Positions 28,003 through 36,519 of a stretch of 64,000 nucleotides of DNA are shown piece by piece. The stretch is from Ilyomonas sp963790435. Lineage in GTDB: Bacteria > Bacteroidota > Bacteroidia > Chitinophagales > Chitinophagaceae. Every line of letters begins with the position of its first letter. Position 1 is the stretch's first letter. The translations under genes and the position numbers were made by a program. Below the pieces are notes generated by a model, which did no database searches, was not told the DNA's origin, and saw nothing but the letters and a program-made list of their open reading frames with translations. The stretch lies in contig CAWBOI010000001.1 in assembly GCA_963790435.1 (NCBI GenBank), positions 62,001 through 126,000 on the forward strand. Direction: 5' to 3'.

Positions 28003-29493
28003 CTATTCCCTTTTTAATCGCAGCAATGTCGTTCTATACAGGCTTGTAATATCGGGCGATACATTGAGCAACAAAATAAAAAGGGCAAAAACAAAAGCAA
28101 AGAGGATCGAACGAATAATAACATCAATGTAAATATTACCAATCGTCGGCACAAAACTAACGGCAGCCACACATACAACAGCCAGCAACAAAGCGTACAA
28201 AGTAGTTCGTGTAAAAGGCTGCATCCGAAACAGCTTCCAGATGTATAAAAACCGAACGGTGTTAAATGCTGTCATTGCAATTAAATTCGCCCATGCCGGA
28301 CCATAAATGTGATATTTTTTAACCAGGAAAAAATTAAGCGGCAACGATAGCATCACGTAAGCCGAATTGGTAAAAAAATCGAGTCGCCAATGTTTGCTTA
28401 ATAACAAAATCTGCGAGTTGGCGCCGGTTCCTAAATCAATCAATTTCGCAATTCCCATAATCACAAACACGGTTTTCATCGGTGCATATTCTGGTCCCAA
28501 ATAAGCAATCGCGCTGTTCATGTTTAAATAAATTAAACCCCAGATTGCCAAACCCACAATTAATAAATTGAGCGAAGTCTTGTGATATAAATCTTCAATT
28601 TTTTTGCGGTCTTTGTCGCGCCATGCCTGCGCAATAATCGGCGTTGCGATGGCAGTAATGCTTCGCTGCGGCACTTCCATAATGCTGATCATATACGAAC
28701 CGTATGAAAACACATTGGCATCGCTTAAACCGCCGGTACTTTGACTTGCCAAAAAGATAACATCAATGGCCCGTGAAAGAACATTGAGTAACGAACTTGA
28801 AAAAATAAGCGAACCAAATGCTATGATGCGTTTGTGAATGCGCTTCGTAACATTGCTGATAGAAAAGTTGATAGGAAAATTGCCACTGCGAATTAAATAG
28901 AAAATAAGAAGGACAGCCGAAGGCACATAAATGAACGAATACAGTGTAAAAAACGTTTCGAGCGAAACGACTTTATAGATGTAGCAAAGCAGCAACACCA
29001 AAACAAAAATGCGAAACGCCACTTCGCGCAGAAAATTAGAGACAACCGTTTTTTGGATACTCCACGCATATGATTCAAACAAACTAAATAATGCCGTTGA
29101 AATAATAAGCGGATACAGCAAATTATAATGGCTTACAAACAACGGCGATTGCGCACCAAACTTGCGCGAGATAAAGTTTTGAAAGAGAAACACTGCACTT
29201 ATTACCACAATGCAACCACTCAGGCAAAGCAATAGCGTGAACGCCGGCAGATCGTTTTTTTTCTTAGGTAAATATTCTTTATAGAACGGAAAAAATTTAT
29301 AAGTGATAGAGTTGCTTCCCAATGTTGCTACTGCCGAAAACACAAGGCCGATATCAACCAGCAAAGTAGTTAAGCCAATTTGCTTACTTGAAAAAAAAGC
29401 TGGGAAAATGAGAAGTTTATTTAATGCACCAATGGCAAATCCGGCATACGAAAAAACAGATGAGAAAATGCTTTGCTTGCGGATGATGCCCAT
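28003..29493 (-). CDS. Polysaccharide flippase, MATE/Wzx-like
   Basis: 496 residues with about 12-14 membrane helices. It starts MGIIRKQSIFSSVFSYAGFAIG, the common opening of Bacteroidetes lipid-linked oligosaccharide flippases, and contains an SYMISIMEVPQRSITAIATPII block. It probably flips undecaprenyl- or lipid-linked sugars across the inner membrane. No glycan cluster surrounds it. It lies divergent from the DPP-IV gene. Confidence 0.85.
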   Translation of the reverse strand: MGIIRKQSIFSSVFSYAGFAIGALNKLLIFPAFFSSKQIGLTTLLVDIGLVFSAVATLGSNSITYKFFPFYKEYLPKKKNDLPAFTLLLCLSGCIVVISAVFLFQNFISRKFGAQSPLFVSHYNLLYPLIISTALFSLFESYAWSIQKTVVSNFLREVAFRIFVLVLLLCYIYKVVSLETFFTLYSFIYVPSAVLLIFYLIRSGNFPINFSISNVTKRIHKRIIAFGSLIFSSSLLNVLSRAIDVIFLASQSTGGLSDANVFSYGSYMISIMEVPQRSITAIATPIIAQAWRDKDRKKIEDLYHKTSLNLLIVGLAIWGLIYLNMNSAIAYLGPEYAPMKTVFVIMGIAKLIDLGTGANSQILLLSKHWRLDFFTNSAYVMLSLPLNFFLVKKYHIYGPAWANLIAMTAFNTVRFLYIWKLFRMQPFTRTTLYALLLAVVCVAAVSFVPTIGNIYIDVIIRSILFAFVFALFILLLNVSPDITSLYRTTLLRLKRE

Positions 29494-29646
29494 CGTGCTG
29501 TGGTTGTTAAAGGGTTAAAAGTAAACATCTAAGGAACGCCTTGTAAAGCCACTCCTAATTTTAAGGCTTTTATAAATTCGGCTTTTATTTTTTAGTGCAA
29601 AAACAAATGTCTTTGTTTCGTTTATTTTTACCGCAAAACAAAAGCT

Positions 29647-31839
29647 ATGAATTTTGCAAAGCGATTGCTTATTGTTACGTTTTGTTTTGCCACTTTTTTT
29701 GCCATCGGGCAACCGCCGCAAGGTGTGCATTGGAGCAAAGATGGAACGGGTTATTATGAAGCAAAAGCAAATGAAATTGTTTTCAACGATCTTGCTTCTG
29801 CAAAAACAAAAGTGCTTCTTACCAAAGAACAACTAACACCAAACGGAGCGTCTCAACCTTTATCGGTGCGCAATTTTTTTCTGTCTGATGATGGCAATCA
29901 AGTGCTCGTTTATACCAACACCAAAAGAGTTTGGCGCTATGATACGCGCGGAGATTATTGGCTGATTAATGTTACCAATCATTCGGTGCAGAAATTAGGA
30001 GCGAACCTGCCAACATCATCTTTAATGTTTGCTAAGTTTTCGCCCGATGGCAGCAAAGTAGCGTATGTAAGCGGATACAATTTGTATGTAGAAGATGCAT
30101 CCAATGGAAGCGTACAACAATTAACAACCGATGGCTCGCGTGAGTTGATTAATGGCACATTCGACTGGGCTTACGAAGAAGAATTTTTTTGCAGAGATGG
30201 CTTTCGCTGGAGCCCTGATAGCAAGAAAATTGCTTACTGGCAGATGAATGCCAAAGGCACAAAAGATTATTTGATGATTGATAATACAGATTCCATTTAT
30301 CCTTTTGTGAAGCCGGTTGTGTATCCGGTGGCAGGCGAAGCACCATCGCCTTTTAAGATTGGTGTAGTGGATATAAATACGACAAAAACAAATTGGATGA
30401 ACATTCCAACCGATCCGGTTTTGCAATCGTATGTGCCGCGCATGGAATGGGCAGATAACAACGGTGAATTGATCATTCAGCATTTAAATCGAAAGCAAAA
30501 TGAAAGCGACATCCTGCTTTGCAATGTTGCTACCGGCGATTCAAAAACCATTTATAAAGAAACTGACTCGGCATGGATTGAAGTGTTGCAAAACTGGGAT
30601 GAAGATTACTCGTATGGCGGTTGGGATTGGATAAATGGCGGTAAAGAATTTTTGTGGGCGAGTGAAAAAGATGGCTGGCGACATTTGTATAGAATTGGGC
30701 ATGATGGCAGGAAAGAAACGCTCATTACAAAAGGCGCTTACGATGTAATGAAAATAAATGCCATTGATGAAAAGAACAACTACATTTATTTTCAGGCATC
30801 GCCACAAAACGCAACGCAATCGTATTTGTACAGAACCAAATTAGATGGCAAAGGCATGGCCGAGCGCCTGAGTCCATCAAATCAAAATGGTACGCATGAT
30901 TATGATGTTTCGCCCAATGCAAAGTTTGCGATGCATTCTTTCTCCAATCATTACACGCTACCCACAGAAGAATGGGTTTCGTTGCCCGATCATTCGGCGC
31001 TCGATGGTCATAAAGTGTATCATGCAGTAACGAGTGCCGATTCAACGAAATCAAACATTCAGTTTTTTACTGTAAAAACAAACGATGGCGTTGCAATGGA
31101 TGCCTGGATGGTGAAGCCAAAGCATTTTGATTCTACCCAAAAATATCCGCTTGTGTTTTATGTTTATAGCGAACCGGCTGCGCAAACCGTGAAAGACGAA
31201 TTTGGTGTAGGCCGTAATTTTTTGTACCGGGGCAACATGACAGATGAAGGCTATATTTATGTTTCAATTGATGGTCGCGGAACGCCTGCGCCAAAAGGAA
31301 GAGAATGGCGAAAAAGCATCTACCGCAAAATTGGAATTGTAAACATTCACGACCAGGCGATGGCTGCCCGTGAAATTCTTAAACGGCCTTTTATTGATAC
31401 TTCAAGAGTTGCAGTTTGGGGATGGAGTGGCGGTGGTTCTGCTACGCTGAATTTAATGTTCCAGTTTCCCGACATTTACAAAACCGGAATTGCCATTGCA
31501 GCTGTGGGGAACCAATTGACGTATGATAATATTTACCAGGAACGATACATGGGTTTGCCGCAGGAAAACAAACAGGATTTTGTCAATGGATCACCAATTA
31601 CTTATGCAAAAAATTTAAAGGGAAATTTGTTGTACATCCACGGTACAGGCGATGACAACGTGCATTATTCCAATGCCGAAATGCTAATCAATCAATTGAT
31701 TAAATACAATAAGCTATTTCAATTTATGGCTTTCCCAAATCGCTCGCACGGTATTTTTGAAGGCGAAGGAACAAGAGAATTTTTATCTACTTTATACACG
31801 CATTACTTACAGGAATACTGTCCACCGGGTGGGAGATGA
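29647..31839 (+). CDS. S9 dipeptidyl peptidase IV family protein, exported
   Basis: 730 residues. A signal peptide (FCFATFFAIGQ) is followed by a beta-propeller with the WAYEEEF double-Glu motif that binds the substrate N-terminus. The alpha/beta-hydrolase domain has the nucleophile GWSGGGSA, an Asp in HGTGDDNVH and the catalytic His in NRSHGIFEG. It removes N-terminal dipeptides, usually X-Pro, in the periplasm. Monocistronic, with a shared terminator at 31871. Confidence 0.94.
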   Translation: MNFAKRLLIVTFCFATFFAIGQPPQGVHWSKDGTGYYEAKANEIVFNDLASAKTKVLLTKEQLTPNGASQPLSVRNFFLSDDGNQVLVYTNTKRVWRYDTRGDYWLINVTNHSVQKLGANLPTSSLMFAKFSPDGSKVAYVSGYNLYVEDASNGSVQQLTTDGSRELINGTFDWAYEEEFFCRDGFRWSPDSKKIAYWQMNAKGTKDYLMIDNTDSIYPFVKPVVYPVAGEAPSPFKIGVVDINTTKTNWMNIPTDPVLQSYVPRMEWADNNGELIIQHLNRKQNESDILLCNVATGDSKTIYKETDSAWIEVLQNWDEDYSYGGWDWINGGKEFLWASEKDGWRHLYRIGHDGRKETLITKGAYDVMKINAIDEKNNYIYFQASPQNATQSYLYRTKLDGKGMAERLSPSNQNGTHDYDVSPNAKFAMHSFSNHYTLPTEEWVSLPDHSALDGHKVYHAVTSADSTKSNIQFFTVKTNDGVAMDAWMVKPKHFDSTQKYPLVFYVYSEPAAQTVKDEFGVGRNFLYRGNMTDEGYIYVSIDGRGTPAPKGREWRKSIYRKIGIVNIHDQAMAAREILKRPFIDTSRVAVWGWSGGGSATLNLMFQFPDIYKTGIAIAAVGNQLTYDNIYQERYMGLPQENKQDFVNGSPITYAKNLKGNLLYIHGTGDDNVHYSNAEMLINQLIKYNKLFQFMAFPNRSHGIFEGEGTREFLSTLYTHYLQEYCPPGGR

Positions 31840-31870
31840 TTGCAATGACTTAAAAATCGTGGCAAAAACA

Positions 31871-31905
31871 AAAGCCTCTCTGATTTTAATCAGAGAGGCT
31901 TTTTT
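31871..31905. terminator. Bidirectional terminator between DPP-IV and the tRNA-like gene
   Basis: AAAGCCTCTCTGATT and AATCAGAGAGGCTTT form a 15-bp stem with T-runs on both strands. It terminates the peptidase from the left and the minus-strand RNA from the right. Confidence 0.85.
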
Positions 31906-31911
31906 AAAAGC

Positions 31912-32081
31912 TGTAGGGGTAGGACTCGAACCTACACGAGGCAGTTGGCTAAACACAAAAGCTTGGTGGTCAACCCCGGTCGGCCTAACACGAGTTTGGT
32001 CGGCTCTATGCTTAGTTTATCCTGTTGGTCCTCACCCTCGAGACGAGAGGGTATGTCTGCCAAGATTTCATCACCCCACAG
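31912..32081 (-). ncRNA. Class-II tRNA-like RNA with a giant variable region
   Basis: Read on the minus strand, 5' CTGTGGGG pairs with 3' CCCTACAG (one G-T). The D-arm is Leu-like (ATG ... TTGGCAGA ... CAT). The T-arm is GTAGG-TTCGAGT-CCTAC. The anticodon stem CCCTC/GAGGG holds the loop TCGTCTC, which lacks the invariant U33. About 100 nt separate the anticodon stem from the T-arm (normal class II is 13-20), closed by TGAGG/CCTCG. No CCA is encoded. It has a plausible promoter upstream and a terminator downstream. It does not look like tmRNA. It could be a degenerate tRNA-Leu carrying an insertion. Confidence 0.55.
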
Positions 32082-32105
32082 TATATAAGAACCTGTTTGC
32101 AGGTG

Positions 32106-32137
32106 CAATATTAGGACATTTGTTTTTGTATGCAACA
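32106..32137 (-). promoter_or_regulatory. Promoter for the tRNA-like RNA
   Basis: On the minus strand TGTTG, a 19-nt spacer and TAATATTG approximate the Bacteroidetes TTTG/TAnnTTTG promoter, about 25 nt before the acceptor stem. Confidence 0.4.
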
Positions 32138-32188
32138 TTTTATCAACATAGCTCTAAGAATTTTAGAATCCGTTCAACGTAGTTATCT

Positions 32189-32196
32189 TACCTTTG
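32189..32196 (+). promoter_or_regulatory. -7 box TACCTTTG for the lrp gene
   Basis: Exact TAnnTTTG match, 25 nt before the ATG. A clear -33 partner is lacking. Confidence 0.45.
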
Positions 32197-32221
32197 GAAA
32201 ATATCTAACTGGAAAACAATT

Positions 32222-32695
32222 ATGGCTGCAAAACTTAACCTCGACAAACTGGATTTGCAAATTATGCAGGAGATGATGAACGATGCCGGAGTATCATATG
32301 CCGATCTTGGCAAAAAGCTGTTCGTTTCAGGCGGCACCATTCATGTACGCATTAAAAAACTACAGGAAGCCGGTGTTGTAAAAGGCACAAAACTAAATGT
32401 TGATATGAAGCAGTTGGGCTACGATGTAATTGCTTTTATCGGTATTTATCTTGAAAAAAGTTCGTTGTATGATAGCGTTGCCAAAGAGTTAAAAAAGCTA
32501 CCCCAAATTGTACGACTCAATTATACAACCGGCAACTACAGCATGTTTGCAGAAATTGTTTGTAAGAACATTCAACAACTTCGGTTTGTATTACACGATG
32601 AACTGCAAAAAATACGAGGCATCGAACGCACGGAAACCTTTATTTCTTTAGAAGAAAGCTTTACGCGCGATGTACAGGTGAATGAAAAAGAATAA
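32222..32695 (+). CDS. Lrp/AsnC family transcriptional regulator
   Basis: 157 residues. The N-terminal helix-turn-helix (KLDLQIMQEMMNDAGVSYADLGKKL, recognition helix near SGGTIHVRIKKLQEAGVV) is followed by an RAM/AsnC effector domain (DVIAFIGIYLEK ... TGNYSMFAEIVC). The family responds to amino acids or their derivatives. No regulated operon is obvious next to it. The stop codon is followed directly by family B repeats. Confidence 0.93.
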   Translation: MAAKLNLDKLDLQIMQEMMNDAGVSYADLGKKLFVSGGTIHVRIKKLQEAGVVKGTKLNVDMKQLGYDVIAFIGIYLEKSSLYDSVAKELKKLPQIVRLNYTTGNYSMFAEIVCKNIQQLRFVLHDELQKIRGIERTETFISLEESFTRDVQVNEKE

Positions 32696-32700
32696 GGGTT

Positions 32701-32873
32701 TAAGAAGCAAGAAATCAAGATACAAGAATCAAGAAACAAGATACAAGAATTAAGAAATCAAGAATCAAGATGTAAGGTACCTGGTTTAAAATGTGATTTA
32801 TTCATTTAAATCTTGTTTGCTTGTATCTGCAATCTTAAGCCTTGATTCTTGAACCTTGTATCTTGTATCTTTG
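32701..32873. repeat. Heptamer repeat family B, paired inverted arms
   Basis: The left arm (32701-32772) is CAAGAAT/CAAGATA units with a 7-nt period. The right arm (32808-32873) is the inverted equivalent (TCTTGTA, TTCTTGA). The centre of about 35 nt has no repeats. The right arm ends in TATCTTTG just before the ABC transporter gene. Confidence 0.75.
32866..32873 (+). promoter_or_regulatory. -7 box TATCTTTG provided by repeat DNA
   Basis: Exact TAnnTTTG match, 10 nt before the ABC transporter ATG. It is formed by one extra T in the repeat unit TATCTTG. Confidence 0.4.
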
Positions 32874-32883
32874 CTATCTTACC

Positions 32884-34701
32884 ATGAGTGAAGAAGCGAA
32901 AAAAAAGGGTTTTAATTACGGAGCGCTGCGGCGCATTTTTTCATTTGTTCGTCCTTATCGTTTTCAATTTTACGGCAGCATCATCATGGCAATTGTGCTG
33001 GCTGTGTTTGCTCCTGTTCGCCCGTATCTTATTCAGCTAACCATTGATAATGCCACTGGTAAAGCCGCTCATCTTCCCGAATGGCTGCGTTTGTTTTTGT
33101 TCAATACAAACTATAACAATGTTGAACAATTAATAGTAGCCATTACCGTTTTTCAGTTGGTTTTTATTTTTATTGAAACCGCAGTTCGGTTTTGGTTTTC
33201 TTTCATTACATCGTGGCTGGGGCAGAGCGTAGTAAAAGACATGCGTATTGCGGTGTATAAAAAAATTGTAAACTTAAATTTACGCCAGTTTGATACAACT
33301 CCAATCGGCACGCTCACCACAAGAACCATCAACGATATCGAAAGCATCAACGATATTTTTTCTGATGGATTGATACCCATCATTTCTGATTTGCTTTCTA
33401 TCTTAATTACACTTGCAGCCATGCTTTGGCTCAATTGGAAATTAACATTGGTAAGCCTCATTCCTTTTCCCATTTTAATTGTAGCCACTTATTATTTTAA
33501 AGAAAGCGTAAACAAAAGTTTCATCAAAGTACGCAATGCGGTGGCTGCGCTGAATGCGTTTGTGCAGGAGCATTTAACCGGCATGGCAATCGTGCAGGCA
33601 TTTGCTGCGGAAAATCGTGAGTATCGTAAATTCAATGCCATCAACAAAGATCATCGCAACGCTAACATCAAAGCCATCTTTGCGTATTCTGTTTTTTTTC
33701 CTGTGGTTGAAATTGTATTGGCGGTAAGCACCGGTATTTTAGTTTGGTGGATCGCAGATAAAAAACTGGATTCCGGTCTTTTGGTTTCGTTCATTTTATA
33801 CATCAACCAAATCTTTCGTCCGCTGCGCGTGATTGCCGATAAATTTAATGTCATTCAAATGGGTGTGATTGCTTCGCAGCGTGTGTTTGCTGTGTTAGAC
33901 AATAACGATTACATTCATCAGCAAGGCACATTTGCGCCTGCCGAAGTGCGCGGCAAATTGCAGTTCAATCATGTTTGGTTTGCTTATGTAAATGATCATT
34001 ATGTTTTGAAAAATATTGATTTCACCATTCAGCCCGGCGAAACGGTAGCTTTGGTGGGACATACCGGCAGTGGCAAAACTTCTATCATCAGTTTACTCAA
34101 TCGTTTGTATCCCATTCAAAAAGGCAGCATAACGCTGGATGATGTAAACGTAAATGATTATGATATAGAAGCCTTGCGAAGCCGTATTGGCGTTGTGTTG
34201 CAGGATGTGTTTTTGTTTTCGGGAAGTATCATGGATAACGTTACGCTTCGCAATCCGGCCATTCAAAAAGAAAACGTGATAGAAGCTGCAAAGCTCATTG
34301 GCGTGCACGATTTTATTATGCAATTGCCCGGCGATTACGATTACAACGTGATGGAACGCGGTAGCACACTGAGTTTGGGACAACGACAATTGTTATCTTT
34401 TGTTCGGGCTTTGTTGTACAATCCTGCTGTTTTAATTTTAGATGAAGCCACTTCATCAATTGATACCGAAAGCGAGATGCTTATTCAAAATGCAATTGAT
34501 AAATTGGTATCGGGGCGTACCTCTATTGTCATTGCGCATCGTTTGTCAACCATTCGCAAAGCCGATAAAATTATGGTGCTGGATAAAGGTGAAATTAAAG
34601 AAAGCGGTACGCATGAAGAGTTGCTCCAGTTGGGTGGCTGGTACAGCAAATTGCACAGTATGCAATTTCAAAAAAAGGCAAAAGTTTTAACTGCTTCATA
34701 A
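32884..34701 (+). CDS. ABC exporter (fused permease-ATPase, MsbA-like)
   Basis: 605 residues from the ATG at 32884; the upstream frame is repeat DNA. Six membrane helices (about 30-330) form the type-1 exporter domain. The ATPase has Walker A GHTGSGKTS, Q-loop LQDVFLFSGS, a degenerate signature TLSLGQRQLL (LSLGQ instead of LSGGQ), Walker B ILDEATSSID and H-loop IAHRLST. Substrate unknown; lipids or peptides are usual for this class. Confidence 0.93.
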   Translation: MSEEAKKKGFNYGALRRIFSFVRPYRFQFYGSIIMAIVLAVFAPVRPYLIQLTIDNATGKAAHLPEWLRLFLFNTNYNNVEQLIVAITVFQLVFIFIETAVRFWFSFITSWLGQSVVKDMRIAVYKKIVNLNLRQFDTTPIGTLTTRTINDIESINDIFSDGLIPIISDLLSILITLAAMLWLNWKLTLVSLIPFPILIVATYYFKESVNKSFIKVRNAVAALNAFVQEHLTGMAIVQAFAAENREYRKFNAINKDHRNANIKAIFAYSVFFPVVEIVLAVSTGILVWWIADKKLDSGLLVSFILYINQIFRPLRVIADKFNVIQMGVIASQRVFAVLDNNDYIHQQGTFAPAEVRGKLQFNHVWFAYVNDHYVLKNIDFTIQPGETVALVGHTGSGKTSIISLLNRLYPIQKGSITLDDVNVNDYDIEALRSRIGVVLQDVFLFSGSIMDNVTLRNPAIQKENVIEAAKLIGVHDFIMQLPGDYDYNVMERGSTLSLGQRQLLSFVRALLYNPAVLILDEATSSIDTESEMLIQNAIDKLVSGRTSIVIAHRLSTIRKADKIMVLDKGEIKESGTHEELLQLGGWYSKLHSMQFQKKAKVLTAS

Positions 34702-34785
34702 ACTGATTTTTGACTGATGATATTAAGGCAAAAACAAACTTAGCTTTATTCATCTATCAAAAAATAATCAATCAAAAACTGTATT

Positions 34786-35745
34786 GTGGCTAACTCATTC
34801 AAACAATTAAATTCCTCTTTTAAAAGCAACAACGACACGGGCTTCGGCACTAACCCGAATAATTACGGAGGTCGTTTTGTGAACAAAGACGGCAGCTTCA
34901 ATTTGCGGAAAGATGGTCTTAACCTGTTTGACAGGTTCAGCTTGTATCGCACCATGCTCAACATGCCAATCTGGAAATTCCTGCTTTCCATTGTTGTATT
35001 TTTTGTTTGCATCAACCTTTGTTTTACCCTTATTTATGTGTTGCTTGGAACCAAATGCTACCAGGGCTTTGTGGCAACAACAGAATGGGGCAAAATGAAA
35101 GAGCTCTATTTCTTTAGTACCGAAACATTTACAACGGTGGGGTATGGCAGATTGAACCCAATAACCGATCTGTCAAACCTCGTTGCTTCGTTTGAAGCCA
35201 TGTTTGGTTTTCTATCTTTTGCCCTTGCAACCGGTTTGATTTATGGAAGGTTTTCGCGCCCGCGATCCAATATTCTGTTTAGCAAGCACGCCATTATTTC
35301 TCCTTATAAAGATATAAAGGGGCTTATGTTTCGCATGGTGCCGTATAAAGACGGGCACACACTAACCGACGTAACCATTCAGGTTACAAGTAGCTTTCAG
35401 ATAGAAGAAAACGGTGAGATCCAATACAAATTTTATAGTTTGAATCTGGAAAGAAGCCGCGTGGATAGTTTGATGATGAACTGGACGGTAGTTCATCCCA
35501 TTGATGAAAACAGCCCCTTAGTAAACTTCACTTCCGAAGATATGAAAGTGGCCGATTTGGAATTGTATGTATTGATGCGTGGTTTTGATGATGTGTATTC
35601 CAACACTGTTTTACAACGTACATCTTACACCTATGATGAAATTATTTTTGAAGCTAAGTTTGTTCCCATGTATCATGAAAGCGAGGACGGCAAAACCACC
35701 ATTTTGGAGATTGATAAAATTCATGAGTATCAGATATTGAAATAA
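34786..35745 (+). CDS. Inward-rectifier potassium channel, KirBac family
   Basis: 319 residues, starting with GTG at 34786; no suitable ATG is nearby. Two membrane helices (about 67-92 and 130-153) flank the pore helix and selectivity filter TVGYGR (about residue 118). An immunoglobulin-like cytoplasmic C-domain follows (TDVTIQVTSSFQIEENG). The slide helix region precedes TM1. KirBac channels pass K+ and are gated by lipids and pH. The gene stands alone. Confidence 0.95.
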   Translation: MANSFKQLNSSFKSNNDTGFGTNPNNYGGRFVNKDGSFNLRKDGLNLFDRFSLYRTMLNMPIWKFLLSIVVFFVCINLCFTLIYVLLGTKCYQGFVATTEWGKMKELYFFSTETFTTVGYGRLNPITDLSNLVASFEAMFGFLSFALATGLIYGRFSRPRSNILFSKHAIISPYKDIKGLMFRMVPYKDGHTLTDVTIQVTSSFQIEENGEIQYKFYSLNLERSRVDSLMMNWTVVHPIDENSPLVNFTSEDMKVADLELYVLMRGFDDVYSNTVLQRTSYTYDEIIFEAKFVPMYHESEDGKTTILEIDKIHEYQILK

Positions 35746-35755
35746 ATTTTTGTTT

Positions 35756-35866
35756 GAACCACGAAGAAGGGAAGGAAAGAAGTCTGCCTACCGGCAGGTA
35801 GGTTACACTAAGTTTTCTTTTATTTGGTCTTTGTGAATCTGTGTGTTCTTTCTGTCTTTGTGGTTC
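35756..35866. repeat. Repeat family C, paired inverted arms
   Basis: GAACCACGAAGAAGGGAAGG on the left mirrors CTTTCTGTCTTTGTGGTTC on the right. The centre holds a small hairpin CCTACC-GGCA-GGTAGG. It lies between the KirBac stop codon and the HD gene and ends 25 nt before that gene's start. Confidence 0.7.
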
Positions 35867-35890
35867 AATTATTCCGATAAAAACAAACCT

Positions 35891-36430
35891 ATGAATGTTC
35901 AAACGCTTTACCAGCAAGCGTTAGCGTTTGCTGCTCTTAAACACGAAGCTTCCGGCGAAAAAGTGAAAGGCACTGATTTGCCTTATATTGTGCATGTGGT
36001 TGATGTGGCGATGGAAATTTTGGTAGCCGCTCCGCATTCAGATGAATTTGATTTGGGCTTTGCAATACAAGTGGCTTTGCTGCACGATACGGTTGAAGAT
36101 ACAGACACAACATTGAAAGAAATAGAAGAACATTTTGGAAAAGAAATAGCAGTTGCCGTTGATGCGCTCACCAAAAATGAAAAGCTGTCAAAAAAGGATC
36201 AAATCAAAGACAGCGTACAACGAATCAGGCAATTGCAAAAAGAAGTGTGGGCAGTAAAGCTGGCAGACAGAATTACCAATTTAATGCCTCCACCGAAGGA
36301 TTGGAGCAAAGAAAAAATTCAGCATTATCTGGATGATTCAAAGATGATTTGGGAAGAATTAAAGGACGGAAACTTATCTCTTGCTCAACGATTAGAGCAA
36401 GAGATAAAAGACTATCATCAATATTTGTAA
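35891..36430 (+). CDS. Single-domain HD hydrolase, SpoT/Mesh1-like
   Basis: 179 residues from the ATG at 35891. The HD-family metal motif is ALLHDTVEDTD with the preceding YIVHVVDVA. The KLADRITNL block matches the RelA/SpoT hydrolase domain. No synthetase domain is present, so by family it could be a small alarmone hydrolase ((p)ppGpp or another nucleotide). Co-orientation with KirBac is probably incidental. Confidence 0.85.
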   Translation: MNVQTLYQQALAFAALKHEASGEKVKGTDLPYIVHVVDVAMEILVAAPHSDEFDLGFAIQVALLHDTVEDTDTTLKEIEEHFGKEIAVAVDALTKNEKLSKKDQIKDSVQRIRQLQKEVWAVKLADRITNLMPPPKDWSKEKIQHYLDDSKMIWEELKDGNLSLAQRLEQEIKDYHQYL

Positions 36431-36519
36431 AGGAGGCTCAACACCAAAGATTTTCGCTAACTGCAATAGATTAATCCTTACTTTTCCATCATCAACTACA
36501 ATAACAATAAAACCAATTT

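Noticed and set aside
31757..32182. A 141-codon open frame on the plus strand across the tRNA-like locus
   Set aside because: It overlaps the DPP-IV 3' end, crosses a strong terminator and the RNA gene, and its product (rich in GGSWLNTKAW-like residues) resembles no protein.
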